Made by a program: the position numbers and the translations under genes
The notes under the pieces: generated by a model
Seen by the model: the letters and a program-made list of their open reading frames with translations, nothing else
What the model was told of the DNA's origin: nothing
The model's database searches: none
In this document: positions 51,321 to 60,932 of the stretch, one piece after another
How the letters are laid out: each line of letters begins with the position of its first letter
Numbering within the stretch: position 1 is the stretch's first letter
NCBI RefSeq assembly: GCF_004346165.1
Contig: NZ_SLZZ01000003.1
Span: 62,001 to 126,000 of the forward strand
Origin: Muricomes intestini
GTDB lineage: Bacteria > Bacillota > Clostridia > Lachnospirales > Lachnospiraceae
Length of the DNA stretch: 64,000 nt
Direction of reading: 5' to 3'

Positions 51321-52406
51321 TTATTTCATATAATCCTGATAATTCTCGTCTGTTACTTTTACGTAGTCAATCCAGATATATTTGCCGTCGGTTACCGGAT
51401 AACCGACATTTTCTTCATTGATTTCTTTTCCTGCCACTGCGGCAGCTGCCACATTGATTGTTGCTTTTCCCTGATTGTCCGCATCGTTAAGAACTGTCCC
51501 CAGTAAAGAGCCCTCTTTCATAGCTTCCAGAGCCGGTGCTGTAGCATCAACACCTACTACAGGGATATATTTTGTGAGGTCATCTTTGTTGGTATTATAT
51601 CCTTCTGTTTTCAGTGCCTCTATTGCACCCAGTGCCATATCATCATTATTGCAGAGCACTGCTTCAATCTTATCCAGTCCCTGTGCTGTAATGAAAGCTT
51701 TCATCAGGTCTGTAGCCTTCGCCTTATCCCACATTGCCGTATCTGCCGCAAGCTTCTCTGTCTTGAAGCCGGCTTCTTCCAGTGCTTTAACGGAATATTC
51801 CGTACGAAGTGTTGCATCCTGATGTCCCGGTTCTCCCTGAATCATGATGTACTGAATCACGCCGTCTCCATTCTTGTCAGCTTCCGGATGCTCTGTAAAG
51901 AAGTCAACAATAATCTCTCCGGAAAGAGTTCCTGACTGTTCTGCCTTCGCACCTACATACCAAACCTTATCGTAACTCTTCATATCATTTTCCTCAGGCT
52001 CACGGTTAAGAAATACGATAGGCAGATCAGCCGCTTTCGCCTTTTCAATAATAGGCGCTGCCGCTGTGCGGTCTACTGGATTAATTGCCAGGGCATTTAC
52101 ACCTTTTGTGATAAATGTGTCCACCTGCTCATTCTGAGTAGCCTGTTTGTTCTGGGAATCCACCAGCTCCAGTTCAGCCTCTTCTGCCTTTGCCTGATCC
52201 GTCATAGCTGTACGCACACCGGTCATAAAAGTATCATCAAACTTGTAGATTGCGGAGCCAATCATAACACTCTCTTTCGCTGAGCCCTCTCCGCCTTCTT
52301 TTGTATCTGCACTGCCGCCGCCCCTTCTGCACCCGGTTGCCATCCCCGCTGTCATAACCGCTGCCAAGCTAAATGCCAGTACTCTTGCTGCTTTTTTACT
52401 CTTCAT
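51321..52406 (-). CDS. mglB: Galactose/glucose-binding lipoprotein (MglB-like)
   Basis: A 361-residue lipoprotein from the ATG at 52406 (AGGAGG eight bases before it). The signal KKAARVLAFSLAAVMTAG leads to a lipobox Cys in MATGCRRG. The mature protein has the MglB features IGSAIYKFDDTFMTG, NPVDRTAAAPII, the calcium loop DKNGDGVIQY and CNNDDMALGAIEAL. First gene of the mglBAC operon. It is a clear relative of the binding protein at 42880. Confidence 0.92.
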   Translation of the reverse strand: MKSKKAARVLAFSLAAVMTAGMATGCRRGGGSADTKEGGEGSAKESVMIGSAIYKFDDTFMTGVRTAMTDQAKAEEAELELVDSQNKQATQNEQVDTFITKGVNALAINPVDRTAAAPIIEKAKAADLPIVFLNREPEENDMKSYDKVWYVGAKAEQSGTLSGEIIVDFFTEHPEADKNGDGVIQYIMIQGEPGHQDATLRTEYSVKALEEAGFKTEKLAADTAMWDKAKATDLMKAFITAQGLDKIEAVLCNNDDMALGAIEALKTEGYNTNKDDLTKYIPVVGVDATAPALEAMKEGSLLGTVLNDADNQGKATINVAAAAVAGKEINEENVGYPVTDGKYIWIDYVKVTDENYQDYMK

Positions 52407-52468
52407 ACTACAATCCTCCTGATTTTTTTCTTGTTTCGTAAGCACTCATTTGCTTATCATGAATTCAG

Positions 52469-52488
52469 TGTAAAAAAAATCTTTTACA
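52469..52488. promoter_or_regulatory. Palindrome upstream of mglBAC, possible operator
   Basis: TGTAAAA and TTTTACA are inverted around a 6-bp centre, 63 bp before the mglB start. It could bind the AraC-type regulator or a catabolite regulator; the sequence alone does not decide. Confidence 0.35.
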
Positions 52489-52590
52489 AAGTACATACGA
52501 AATTCTTTGGTGTTGCTTTGATTTTTTTGGCTTGTTGTATATTTTTCACATATTGTAGTCTTATATTTTGTGCATATTATCCTTGTACAC

Positions 52591-52631
52591 AAAAGGGTCA
52601 GACCCTTCTTAAATGTGGTCTGACCCTTTTT
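52591..52631. terminator. Terminator after the phosphohexomutase gene
   Basis: AAAAGGGTCAGACC and GGTCTGACCCTTTT form a near-perfect 14-bp stem with A/T flanks on both sides. It ends the phosphohexomutase transcript (22 bp beyond the stop) and insulates mglBAC. Confidence 0.85.
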
Positions 52632-52652
52632 CCTTTTTTTCTCACTTCCACT

Positions 52653-54347
52653 TTACTGCACGTGATTTAACTGCTTTAAAACATCCTCTTTAACTCTCTC
52701 GATTGCTGCCAATGCTGTGCCTTCGCTTTCGCCCTTTGTATAAAAATACAATTTCACTTTTGGCTCTGTTCCCGACGGACGTACTGAAAACCATGTCTCA
52801 TTTTCTAACACAAACTTCAAGACATTAGATTTGCTGATATCTTTATATCCGTTCTGATAATCTATCACTTCCTCTACTTTCATGCCTCCAAATTCAGCCA
52901 AGGGGGCTGTACGGAATGCTTCCAACATGCGCCCGATACGCTTTGCGCCCGCAATCCCTTCTAATACGATAGAAACCTGCTCTTCTTTATAATAGCCATA
53001 CTTTTCGTACAGCTCTTGAAGCACCTGAAGAAGGGTCTTACCCTGCTTCCTATAGAATGCCGCCGCCTCACATACAAACATGGCCGCACTAATCCCATCC
53101 TTGTCTCTGACTTCTTCACTGACTGCATAACCTATGCTTTCTTCGTAGCCAAATACATATTGATAGCCATTTTTCTTAATTTCCGGTATCTTTCCACAGA
53201 TATTTTTAAAGCCGGTTAATGTTTCAAACATCTCGACACCATATGCCTTACCTATTGCCGCTCCCATATCCCCAGTCACAATGGATTTAATCATAGCCCC
53301 CTTTTCCGGCAGCTTCCCGACTGCTTCCAGCCCCTCCAGTATATAGTGGATTAAAATTACTCCTGTCTGGTTTCCATTCAGGGATACATAATTTCCGCTT
53401 TCATCCCGCACTTCAACCGCCATTCTGTCTGCATCGGGGTCGGTGGCAATCAGTACCTCCGCCCCCACATCGGCACCCAGTTTTTCCGACAGGGCAAACG
53501 CTTTCGTATCCTCCGGATTGGGATACCCCACTGTTGTAAAATCCGGATCCGGGAATTCCTGTTCGGGCACAACATGAATACCCGTAAACCCTCTCTCCGA
53601 TAAAATTGTTTTTACAGGTATACTTCCCGCACCATTGAGGGGAGTGTAGACAATAGGGAGAGCCTTTTCCAGCTCTGCCCCGCCGCGGATTGCAAGAGAC
53701 TTCACCAGATCCATGTAATCCCGGTCCGTTTTTTCAGGGAGAACCGTGACAATGCCTTTGCCCACTGCCCTGTCAAAATCTGAGCGTGCAACCCCCTCAA
53801 ACATATCGACCTGCTGTATTTTTTCATACATCCCATCCGCAATATTATCCAGAACCTGCGCCCCACTCTCCCAATATACCTTGTACCCGTTATATTGCTT
53901 TGGGTTATGGCTTGCAGTAATATTAATCCCGGCCGCCGCCTTCAGCCGGCGAATTGTGTATGATAATTCCGGTGTAGGCCTCAGCGATTCAAAGATAAAT
54001 ACATGAACACCGTTTGCCGCCAATATTTCTGAAGCTAATACAGCAAACTCCTTAGAAAAGTGACGGCAGTCGTAAGCAATAACGACTCCTCTCTGCCTGT
54101 ACTCCTCCCCTTTTTCAGAAATAAATTCCGCTATCCCCTGAGTTGCCTTTCCAACTGTGAACTCATTCATTCGGTTTGTCCCGGCGCCCAACTTTCCTCT
54201 TAAACCCGCCGTTCCAAATTCAAGCTCTTTACAAAAACGATCCTCTATCTCTTCTGCATTTCCCCTTATTTCCTCCAGTTCATGGAGCAATTCTTCGTGC
54301 CCCTCCAACTTATCCATCCATTGTAAATATACCTTGTCAGCTTCCAT
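52653..54347 (-). CDS. Phosphoglucomutase/phosphomannomutase (phosphohexose mutase)
   Basis: A 564-residue alpha-D-phosphohexomutase. The phosphoserine loop ITASHNPKQYNGYK lies near residue 140, the metal loop DPDADRMAVEV near 300, the sugar loop GYEESIGYAV near 400, and the phosphate-binding SVRPSGTEPKVKLYF at the C-terminus. It interconverts hexose 1- and 6-phosphates and would connect galactose taken up by the neighbouring transporter to glycolysis. A family B repeat sits upstream of the start. Confidence 0.95.
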   Translation of the reverse strand: MEADKVYLQWMDKLEGHEELLHELEEIRGNAEEIEDRFCKELEFGTAGLRGKLGAGTNRMNEFTVGKATQGIAEFISEKGEEYRQRGVVIAYDCRHFSKEFAVLASEILAANGVHVFIFESLRPTPELSYTIRRLKAAAGINITASHNPKQYNGYKVYWESGAQVLDNIADGMYEKIQQVDMFEGVARSDFDRAVGKGIVTVLPEKTDRDYMDLVKSLAIRGGAELEKALPIVYTPLNGAGSIPVKTILSERGFTGIHVVPEQEFPDPDFTTVGYPNPEDTKAFALSEKLGADVGAEVLIATDPDADRMAVEVRDESGNYVSLNGNQTGVILIHYILEGLEAVGKLPEKGAMIKSIVTGDMGAAIGKAYGVEMFETLTGFKNICGKIPEIKKNGYQYVFGYEESIGYAVSEEVRDKDGISAAMFVCEAAAFYRKQGKTLLQVLQELYEKYGYYKEEQVSIVLEGIAGAKRIGRMLEAFRTAPLAEFGGMKVEEVIDYQNGYKDISKSNVLKFVLENETWFSVRPSGTEPKVKLYFYTKGESEGTALAAIERVKEDVLKQLNHVQ

Positions 54348-54429
54348 ACAAACATACTCCTATTCCATTTTTTATCTTAATTATGCATAACATTCCTCAT
54401 CTATCAATGCTATATAAATATTTCCTCTA

Positions 54430-54528
54430 GTCAAAGACCCCGCAGCAAGCTGCGGGATATTTGACCCTCGCGGCAGTCGCCAAATGGAAATGCAAGCATT
54501 TCCGCTTGGCTCGTTGCTCGCGGGAATA
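54430..54528 (+). repeat. Intergenic palindromic repeat family B, copy 3
   Basis: GTCAAAGACC, then CCGCAGCAAGCTGCGGG closing with TTTGAC, then CTCGCGGCAGTCGCC, an inner hairpin GGAAATGCAAGCATTTCC, and TTGGCTCGTTGCTCGCGGG. Nearly the same blocks in the same order appear on the minus strand at 475-572. It lies upstream of the phosphohexomutase gene, in the divergent interval before the ferredoxin gene. Confidence 0.78.
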
Positions 54529-54620
54529 AAAAATACTTTAGATAATTCGTTGGTAAAATAGTAACATAATTTAAAAAGTTAAGCAATCATGAAAAAACTC
54601 TTCAAACGTAGTATTTTTTA

Positions 54621-54675
54621 TTGTATTTCTCATCTTTACAGGGCTATACTATATGCATATACGATAAACCGTATA
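54621..54675 (+). promoter_or_regulatory. Ferredoxin promoter with a short palindrome at the start site
   Basis: TTGTAT (54621-54626), 18-bp spacer, TATACT (54645-54650). Immediately downstream ATACG and CGTAT form a short inverted repeat (54659-54674), followed by GTATACG near 54681. The position at the transcription start suggests an operator; the regulator is not known. Confidence 0.4.
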
Positions 54676-54704
54676 GAACCTGTATACGAAAGGAGGATTT
54701 TTTC

Positions 54705-54890
54705 ATGAAAGCAGTTATTGACAGGGACGGATGTATCGCATGCGGTCTTTGCGCTGATACATGTCCAGAGGTATTTCGCATGGCGGACGATGGATTGGCA
54801 GAGGTCTATGGCGATGTTACATCAGACACAGAAGATATGGCAAAAGAAGCAGCTGACAATTGTCCCGTCAGCGTAATCACTGTCGAGTAA
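54705..54890 (+). CDS. Small ferredoxin ([4Fe-4S])
   Basis: A 61-residue acidic ferredoxin from the ATG at 54705 (AAAGGAGG site before it). CIACGLCADTCPEVF gives the cluster ligands near the N-terminus and NCPVSVITVE the last one near the C-terminus, the pattern of single-cluster ferredoxins. Such proteins carry low-potential electrons in the cytoplasm of anaerobes. Monocistronic, with a terminator hairpin behind it. No partner enzyme is adjacent. Confidence 0.93.
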   Translation: MKAVIDRDGCIACGLCADTCPEVFRMADDGLAEVYGDVTSDTEDMAKEAADNCPVSVITVE

Positions 54891-54918
54891 GTCAGGTAAT
54901 TTCTTTTCTGCACATAAG

Positions 54919-54960
54919 GAGACTGCCCTTCGGATTTCGTTTTCCGAAGGACAGTTTCCT
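54919..54960 (+). terminator. Terminator after the ferredoxin gene
   Basis: GACTGCCCTTCGG and CCGAAGGACAGTTTCC form a stem of about 13 bp with one mismatch, about 30 bp after the stop. Confidence 0.75.
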
Positions 54961-55015
54961 CATAAAGTGCTCTCTCTCTTAATAAACTATAACAAACCTG
55001 TTTTTAGAGGTGCTC

Positions 55016-55666
55016 ATGCAGACTATTTTTCAAAAGCTCCTGGAAAACGCTATGACTTACCACGATATGCCTGTGTTCATCTACAAAATATATTACCCCT
55101 GCTTTACAACGACATGCAGCGCCGCTGCCGCTGAAAGTATTAACCGGCACTATACTGAAAATGCTCTGGCGGCGGAAACTCACTGCCGGACCGTACTCTA
55201 CCCTCAGGCTGTGGAAACCGCCAGATACATTGTAGACAAAAAGCCGCCTTTTAACAGTTACACTTTTGATTCTGTTTATCAAGTCACTTATAATCAGAAT
55301 TGCGTCACCAGCCTTTATTTTGACAGTTATACTTTTATGGGCGGTGCACACGGCGCAACATTTCGAAACTCGGATACATGGGACTTTTCCACCGGCAGCC
55401 GCATGGCACTAAAAGATTTTTATCCCCATGGAGCTTCTTTTACCGAATATCTTTTTATTAACATAGAGCAGCAGATAGCAGAGCGGCTGAAAACCACTCC
55501 CGGCTCCTACTTCGATAATTATGCACAGCTGCTTCGTGATAACTTTCACCCGGAAAATTATTTTCTAAAACCGGAAGGTATTGTTATTTATTATCAGCAA
55601 TATGATATTGCACCTTACTCCACAGGACTGCCGGAATTTCTGATTCCTTTTTCCAGGCCTGAATAA
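55016..55666 (+). CDS. DUF3298/RsiV-like protein of unknown function
   Basis: A 216-residue protein from the ATG at 55016, five bases after GAGG. The region VYQVTYNQNCVTSLYFDSYT, FMGGAHGATFRNSDTWDFST and ALKDFYPHG follows the DUF3298 pattern found in the extracellular part of anti-sigma factor RsiV and in lysozyme-inhibitor-like proteins. Unlike RsiV there is no signal peptide or membrane segment, so it would be cytoplasmic. No sigma factor gene is near. Function cannot be stated. Confidence 0.75.
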   Translation: MQTIFQKLLENAMTYHDMPVFIYKIYYPCFTTTCSAAAAESINRHYTENALAAETHCRTVLYPQAVETARYIVDKKPPFNSYTFDSVYQVTYNQNCVTSLYFDSYTFMGGAHGATFRNSDTWDFSTGSRMALKDFYPHGASFTEYLFINIEQQIAERLKTTPGSYFDNYAQLLRDNFHPENYFLKPEGIVIYYQQYDIAPYSTGLPEFLIPFSRPE

Positions 55667-55708
55667 GTGTTTTGAGCCTGAATTTGCAAACACACTTCAG
55701 ACCGACAT

Positions 55709-56482
55709 TTACTCAAACAGATAGCCTGTCATTGAAAGTGAGCCAAGTACACAGGAGTTATTAAAGACTCTGATCCTGTCCCCCTGATTTGATGCCCCCA
55801 GAACATAGAGAAGCGGCGCAAAATGATCCATAGTCGAAAAGGCAAGCGCTGATGACGCCCCAGCACCTGAATAGTTAATCACCCTCTCAAGTTTGTGGTC
55901 TAATATACTTTCTTTGATGTAATCGTCAAATTCGTGTGCCCATGGATACCCGGCTTTTTCCATGGACCAATCAGTTCTGTAAAGATTATGGACAACATTG
56001 CCGCTTCCAAAAATCAACACTCCCTGCTCCCGCAGACTGCGAAGCCTCTTCCCGATCTCATAACATTCCGCTGCCGGTGCAAGCCTGTCCACACTTAACT
56101 GAAACACTGGTATATCTGCCTTTGGGTACATGTGGCACAATACAGACCATGATCCGTGATCCAGTCCCCATGAATTATCAATCTTAATATCTCCGCCAAT
56201 TAATTTCTCTGTCAGATGTGCAAAGTCCGGTGACCCGGGTGCATTATAGACGATCTGGTACAGCTCCTCTGGAAAGCCATACATGTCATAAACCATCTTT
56301 GGGGAAGGCGCATCTGTAACCCGCAGCCCGGATGTGTACCAGTGCGCAGACACTGAAAGGATTACTTTCGGACGCGGGATTTCTTCTCCAAGCAATTTCC
56401 AGTAATCGGAAAAACGATTGCCTTCAATAGCATTCATGGGTGAACCATGTCCAACAAAAAGTACCGGCATTTCATTCATCAT
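55709..56482 (-). CDS. DODA-type extradiol dioxygenase-family protein (YgiD-like)
   Basis: A 257-residue protein from the ATG at 56482 (AAAGGG site five bases before it); codons to 56560 are open but overlap the neighbouring gene. MPVLFVGHGSPMNAIEGN near the start, VSAHWYTSGLRVT, GLDHGSWSVLCHMYPKADIP and FGSGNVVHNL carry the histidines that bind zinc or iron in class III (LigB-like) dioxygenases. Family members open catechol-type rings; the bacterial YgiD substrate is not settled. Follows the SGNH hydrolase gene. Confidence 0.88.
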   Translation of the reverse strand: MMNEMPVLFVGHGSPMNAIEGNRFSDYWKLLGEEIPRPKVILSVSAHWYTSGLRVTDAPSPKMVYDMYGFPEELYQIVYNAPGSPDFAHLTEKLIGGDIKIDNSWGLDHGSWSVLCHMYPKADIPVFQLSVDRLAPAAECYEIGKRLRSLREQGVLIFGSGNVVHNLYRTDWSMEKAGYPWAHEFDDYIKESILDHKLERVINYSGAGASSALAFSTMDHFAPLLYVLGASNQGDRIRVFNNSCVLGSLSMTGYLFE

Positions 56483-56544
56483 ATTATCCCTTTCTCCTGC
56501 CGTCAGGACAATTCCTGCAGCGTTAGAATTATCCAGTTGCTTCT

Positions 56545-57174
56545 TCACAGGGAAAGGCAACTCTCTGTCAGCACATTCCTGACGGCATCCGCCAGATTCT
56601 TATGTCCCTCTTCTGTAAAATGTATTCCGTCTTCGCCAATGTCCGTTACATAATCCGATGCTCTCAGATACATGAAGTGAAATTCCCCTGCCATCTGCTC
56701 ATATTCGGCTTCCAGCTGCCTAATTTTCGATTCAGAGGAATGATCAAATTCTGCGTCCTCCTGAATGTGTATATAAGCCGGGGAAATGATCAAAAACCGA
56801 GGTGACTCTTCCTTTCTTCTGCAAAATTCCTGCATTCGGGCGACAAGCTCTTCCAAACCATATCGTATCTCCGCAGCCGACACATGATACCTACATTTTG
56901 CGTCGTTTGTTCCTAACATAACAATGATGACATCAAGGGGAAAATGAGACATAAGACAGGGGGCCGCATAATCCAATCCATTCCTGAATGGCTCCAGGTT
57001 GTCCGAAAATACCGTTGTTCGTCCGTTTAACCCCTCTTCAATGATCTCCAGATTCTCACACTGAGCCAACCTGCCCGTCCAGCGTACGTCTTCGGGATAG
57101 CGGGTGCCATTTCCCGGCATATATCCCCACGTGTTGGAATCCCCGTAACACAAAACCCGCTGTTTTCTTTTCAT
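56545..57174 (-). CDS. SGNH/GDSL-type esterase
   Basis: A 209-residue cytoplasmic hydrolase. Block I CYGDSNTWGYMPG contains the nucleophile Ser; the oxyanion Gly is in EGLNGRTTVF; block III is VMLGTNDAK with Asn; block V DIGEDGIHFTEEGH supplies Asp and His. It resembles arylesterase/acyl-hydrolase members such as TesA relatives that deacetylate sugars. Upstream of, and probably cotranscribed with, the dioxygenase-like gene. Confidence 0.9.
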   Translation of the reverse strand: MKRKQRVLCYGDSNTWGYMPGNGTRYPEDVRWTGRLAQCENLEIIEEGLNGRTTVFSDNLEPFRNGLDYAAPCLMSHFPLDVIIVMLGTNDAKCRYHVSAAEIRYGLEELVARMQEFCRRKEESPRFLIISPAYIHIQEDAEFDHSSESKIRQLEAEYEQMAGEFHFMYLRASDYVTDIGEDGIHFTEEGHKNLADAVRNVLTESCLSL

Positions 57175-57407
57175 ATCATACAGCCTCCTAAATTAGATTA
57201 TTAACTAGTGAATTGATTTAACACTTCTTTGGATCTAAACCTTGCAAAACATCAACGTCTTAATACATTAGTATAACATATCTTTTCTTACCATAGCAAT
57301 CTGTTATAAACTGCATTTTAGGCAAAAGATACTTTTTATTTGATTGCTGCCTGTGGTTGTGATATATTTACTTTGATTAAGAACTGCAGAAATGAGGATA
57401 TGCCTCC

Positions 57408-60029
57408 ATGACAAAAGAACTTCAAAGTACAAATGCTCAATTACAATTTATCTTTACAGACACAGGTTTTTATGCAGAGACTTCTACTTTTTCTCTTTCC
57501 GAATCCGACAGGCGCTGGAAAGCTGCTTTTGATTTAGACTGCTACAACGCTTTGTTTCAATTCAGCTTTGAGGCAAAATCAGCATCTTTCAGTCCATCTG
57601 CCGCTTTCTTATATTTGGTCTCAGAAACCTTTTTCAAAGAGCTTACAAGTCTCCCTGAGCTGGAACTGGCCAGGGAGACTGTACAGGTACCATTTTCCGA
57701 TGATAATAAACAACTATTATTAGATTCTGTTCCCTTTTCTATCGGCGCCGAATATATTACCGAAGAATGGCTGAAAAATGTTTTCGGGCACCTTCAGCGG
57801 GTTTTTGCATCCGAAATTTCTGGCTACAAGGGAAGTGTGAGTATGTATCTGGCTGAAAAGAGCCAGCATCTCCAGGTTCCGGAACGTATTTTTTTTCATC
57901 TCGTAGAAAGCCATAATTCAGATTACCCCTTTGCCTTCCTGGCAACTTATGCAACACGCACCGCACAGGGGTCTATCTCGCATATGCCTTTAGAATATGC
58001 TCTGACCGAATATAAGAATGAACGTGAAAAGCTGCTTGCTCTCCTCTCCTGCCTGAATAAAGCAGCTGAAGTATGTGAGTTAATCTCCGGTTTCGTAGAG
58101 AGTGGGGAGCTTTTCCATCCCCTCCGGCTGACTGCCTCCGAAGCATATGCCTTTTTAAAGGCTATTCCCGACATCGAAAAAAGTGGTATTCTTTGCCGTA
58201 TTCCGAACTGGTGGAAGAAGAAAAGTTCATCTATTTCTCTTTCGGTCAGCCTTGGAGATGAAAAGCCTTCAATGCTTGGTTTTGATACACTGGTATCCAT
58301 AAAGCCAAGCCTTACAATAGATGGTACACAGTTATCGGCCGAAGACATTCAACTTCTGCTGAATCAGACAAATGGACTTGCTTTTATAAAGGGAAAATGG
58401 ATTGAAGTGAATCATGCTCTCCTTGAGCAGTTATTAAAAGAAATAGAAGATTTACAGGAAGCAGTTCCTTTGTTGGATGCGCTGCGCCTGGATATCCGTC
58501 CACAGGATCAAAAAGACATATTTTCTGCACCCGAAGTTACAAACGGTGCATGGCTGAAGGGTCTTTTACAGAATCTGCGCTCTCCTGGCCGGATTAAAGC
58601 GCCTGCCCTTCCAAAAAGTTTTACCGCTTCGCTCCGTCACTATCAAAAAACCGGCTATACCTGGCTGAATTACATGAGTTCACTGGGATTTGGGGCCTGT
58701 CTGGCCGACGACATGGGGCTTGGCAAGACCGTTCAGGTTCTGGCTTACCTGGAATCATTACGCCAAAAATCACCTTCCTCACATGTTTTGCTGATTGTTC
58801 CTGCTTCTCTTTTAGGAAATTGGGAAAAAGAAACTTTACGGTTTGTACCTAATATGTCTTTTTGCATTCTTCACGGCAAGTCTGCCCCTGCATTGTCCAA
58901 AGTGCTTGATGAAAAAAACGCATTTCTTTATATAACAACCTATGGTATGGCATCACGCATAAAGACTCTATCGGAAACAAATTGGCAGTGTATCATTCTG
59001 GACGAAGCGCAGGCAATTAAAAATCCTGCCACAAAGCAGACCAAAAACATCAAGAAACTACATTCTGACATGCGGATTGCCATGACCGGTACTCCCATAG
59101 AAAATGACCTGTCCAATCTATGGTCTTTATTTGATTTTTTAAATCACGGACTTCTGGGAACTCCCACTGAATTTAAGGATTTTTCAAAAAGTCTGGACAC
59201 CCACCCTGAAGGCTATCAGAAGCTAAAAACTATGGTTTCGCCCTTCATTCTGCGCAGGCTGAAAACGGATAAAAGAGTTATAGCAGATCTTCCCGATAAA
59301 CTAGAAACTATTGATTATTCTGGCCTGTCAAAAAAGCAGATTGTATTATACCGAAAATTCATTTCTGATTTAGAGCACAAGCTTTCAAATTCCGAGGAAG
59401 GGATGGAACGCCGGGGTCTGATTCTTTCTTCCATTGTGAAGCTAAAGCAGATATGCAATCATCCGGATCAATATCTGGGCGGAGGGACCTATCTGCCGGA
59501 AGAGAGTGGAAAGTTCCAAATGCTCCGTGATATTTGTGAAACAATATTTGAAAAACGAGAGCGTGTTCTTGTGTTTACACAGTTTAAGGAGATCACAAAA
59601 TATCTCGCCGGCTTTTTAGAAGATATCTTCCACAACAAAGGCTATATCATTCACGGCGGCACCCGGATCAAAAAGAGAACTGAGATGGTCGATGCTTTCA
59701 ACGGTGAACAGTATGTGCCGTTTATGATTCTTTCTGTAAAAGCAGGGGGGACCGGTCTGAATCTAACGTCTGCCAACCATGTCATACATTTTGACCGCTG
59801 GTGGAATCCTGCTGTGGAAAATCAGGCGACAGACAGGGCCTACCGAATTGGACAGACTAAAAATGTCATGGTTCACAAACTCGTGTGCGAAGGTACCATT
59901 GAAGAAAAAATTAACGCTTTGATCAATTCCAAAAAGGAACTGGCCGAAAATGTCATCGGCTCCGGAGGTGAAAAGTGGATTACCGAATTGAACAACGAGG
60001 AGCTGCTTTCACTCATGCGTCTGGAATAG
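57408..60029 (+). CDS. SNF2-family (RapA/HepA-like) DNA translocase
   Basis: An 873-residue helicase-like ATPase. The N-terminal 400 residues are family-specific and unassigned. The motor then shows motif I DDMGLGKTVQ, Ia LLIVPASLLGNWEKE, motif II ILDEAQAIKN, motif III MTGTPIENDLSNLWSLFDFL, motif V VKAGGTGLNLTSANHVIHFD and motif VI QATDRAYRIGQ. Such proteins move along DNA to displace proteins or remodel complexes. The next gene encodes a SWIM-domain protein 16 bp downstream, a pairing seen with bacterial SNF2 proteins; the two probably act together on DNA. Confidence 0.94.
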   Translation: MTKELQSTNAQLQFIFTDTGFYAETSTFSLSESDRRWKAAFDLDCYNALFQFSFEAKSASFSPSAAFLYLVSETFFKELTSLPELELARETVQVPFSDDNKQLLLDSVPFSIGAEYITEEWLKNVFGHLQRVFASEISGYKGSVSMYLAEKSQHLQVPERIFFHLVESHNSDYPFAFLATYATRTAQGSISHMPLEYALTEYKNEREKLLALLSCLNKAAEVCELISGFVESGELFHPLRLTASEAYAFLKAIPDIEKSGILCRIPNWWKKKSSSISLSVSLGDEKPSMLGFDTLVSIKPSLTIDGTQLSAEDIQLLLNQTNGLAFIKGKWIEVNHALLEQLLKEIEDLQEAVPLLDALRLDIRPQDQKDIFSAPEVTNGAWLKGLLQNLRSPGRIKAPALPKSFTASLRHYQKTGYTWLNYMSSLGFGACLADDMGLGKTVQVLAYLESLRQKSPSSHVLLIVPASLLGNWEKETLRFVPNMSFCILHGKSAPALSKVLDEKNAFLYITTYGMASRIKTLSETNWQCIILDEAQAIKNPATKQTKNIKKLHSDMRIAMTGTPIENDLSNLWSLFDFLNHGLLGTPTEFKDFSKSLDTHPEGYQKLKTMVSPFILRRLKTDKRVIADLPDKLETIDYSGLSKKQIVLYRKFISDLEHKLSNSEEGMERRGLILSSIVKLKQICNHPDQYLGGGTYLPEESGKFQMLRDICETIFEKRERVLVFTQFKEITKYLAGFLEDIFHNKGYIIHGGTRIKKRTEMVDAFNGEQYVPFMILSVKAGGTGLNLTSANHVIHFDRWWNPAVENQATDRAYRIGQTKNVMVHKLVCEGTIEEKINALINSKKELAENVIGSGGEKWITELNNEELLSLMRLE

Positions 60030-60044
60030 AAAGGGAAAATATAT

Positions 60045-60773
60045 ATGAGTAGATATTGGAATACAAGTGATAACTATTCACAGATTTCTGTCACCGAACT
60101 GCGCCGTAAGGCATCTGAAACAACGAAAAAGGCTGCAGCTAAGGGACAAGCTATGGCTCCTGTCATTGTTTCCGGACGGCAGATTACAAAAAGTTGGTGG
60201 GGAACCGCCTGGTGCAAAAATCTTGAGCAGTATGCCGACTACGGTTCCCGCCTTGAGCGCGGAAAACGATATATCCGTTCCGGCGCACTGGTAGATTTGA
60301 AAATACAGGGCGGCAAGATCCTCGCACGTGTCCAGGGTACACGAAAAACCCCCTATAAAGTAGAAATTCACATCAGTCCTCTTTCCGAAGAGAGATGCCA
60401 GAATATCATTCACAAATGCAGCCAAAAGATAGAAAACCTAGAGGCATTAGTTTCCGGCAACTTTCCCGATGATTTGAAGGAGCTTTTCCTCAGTGAAGGC
60501 GGACTCTTTCCCTCACCCAGAGAAATCAGTTTTCAGTGCAGCTGCCCAGACTGGGCGCTGCTCTGTAAACATGTGGCGGTAGCACTTTACGGCGTAGGAG
60601 TCCGGGTAGATGAGAATCCCTTCCTTTTCTTTGCTCTGAGAGGAATCAATATTGACCGGTTTATTGATGTAACGCTCAGCAGCAAGACCGAACAGATGCT
60701 GGAAAATGCAAAACAACCCAGCAGCCGCATAATCGAAGATGCAGATATCACCGGTTTATTCGGTATCCTGTAA
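60045..60773 (+). CDS. SWIM zinc-finger protein, partner of the SNF2 translocase
   Basis: A 242-residue protein. The SWIM finger is at about 165-185: FQCSCPDWALLCKHVAVAL (CxC...CxH). The N-terminal part VSGRQITKSWWGTAWCKNLE and GKRYIRSGALVDLKIQGGKI is typical of SWIM proteins encoded beside SNF2 genes. The finger probably binds DNA or mediates contact with the helicase. Same operon as the SNF2 gene with its own GGG-type ribosome site. Confidence 0.9.
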   Translation: MSRYWNTSDNYSQISVTELRRKASETTKKAAAKGQAMAPVIVSGRQITKSWWGTAWCKNLEQYADYGSRLERGKRYIRSGALVDLKIQGGKILARVQGTRKTPYKVEIHISPLSEERCQNIIHKCSQKIENLEALVSGNFPDDLKELFLSEGGLFPSPREISFQCSCPDWALLCKHVAVALYGVGVRVDENPFLFFALRGINIDRFIDVTLSSKTEQMLENAKQPSSRIIEDADITGLFGIL

Positions 60774-60932
60774 CCGGTCCGCTTTAAAATTATTCCATAT
60801 TTGCCTTTTCGTCAAGTTCAATGTTTTAAAATACATTTATTTCAAGCAATTAATATGCATTTTTACTCTTTCTTGGAGTTAACACGGAGCATTTCTCATA
60901 TTAAATGGATTAACGTACCATCTCCCGAGCTA

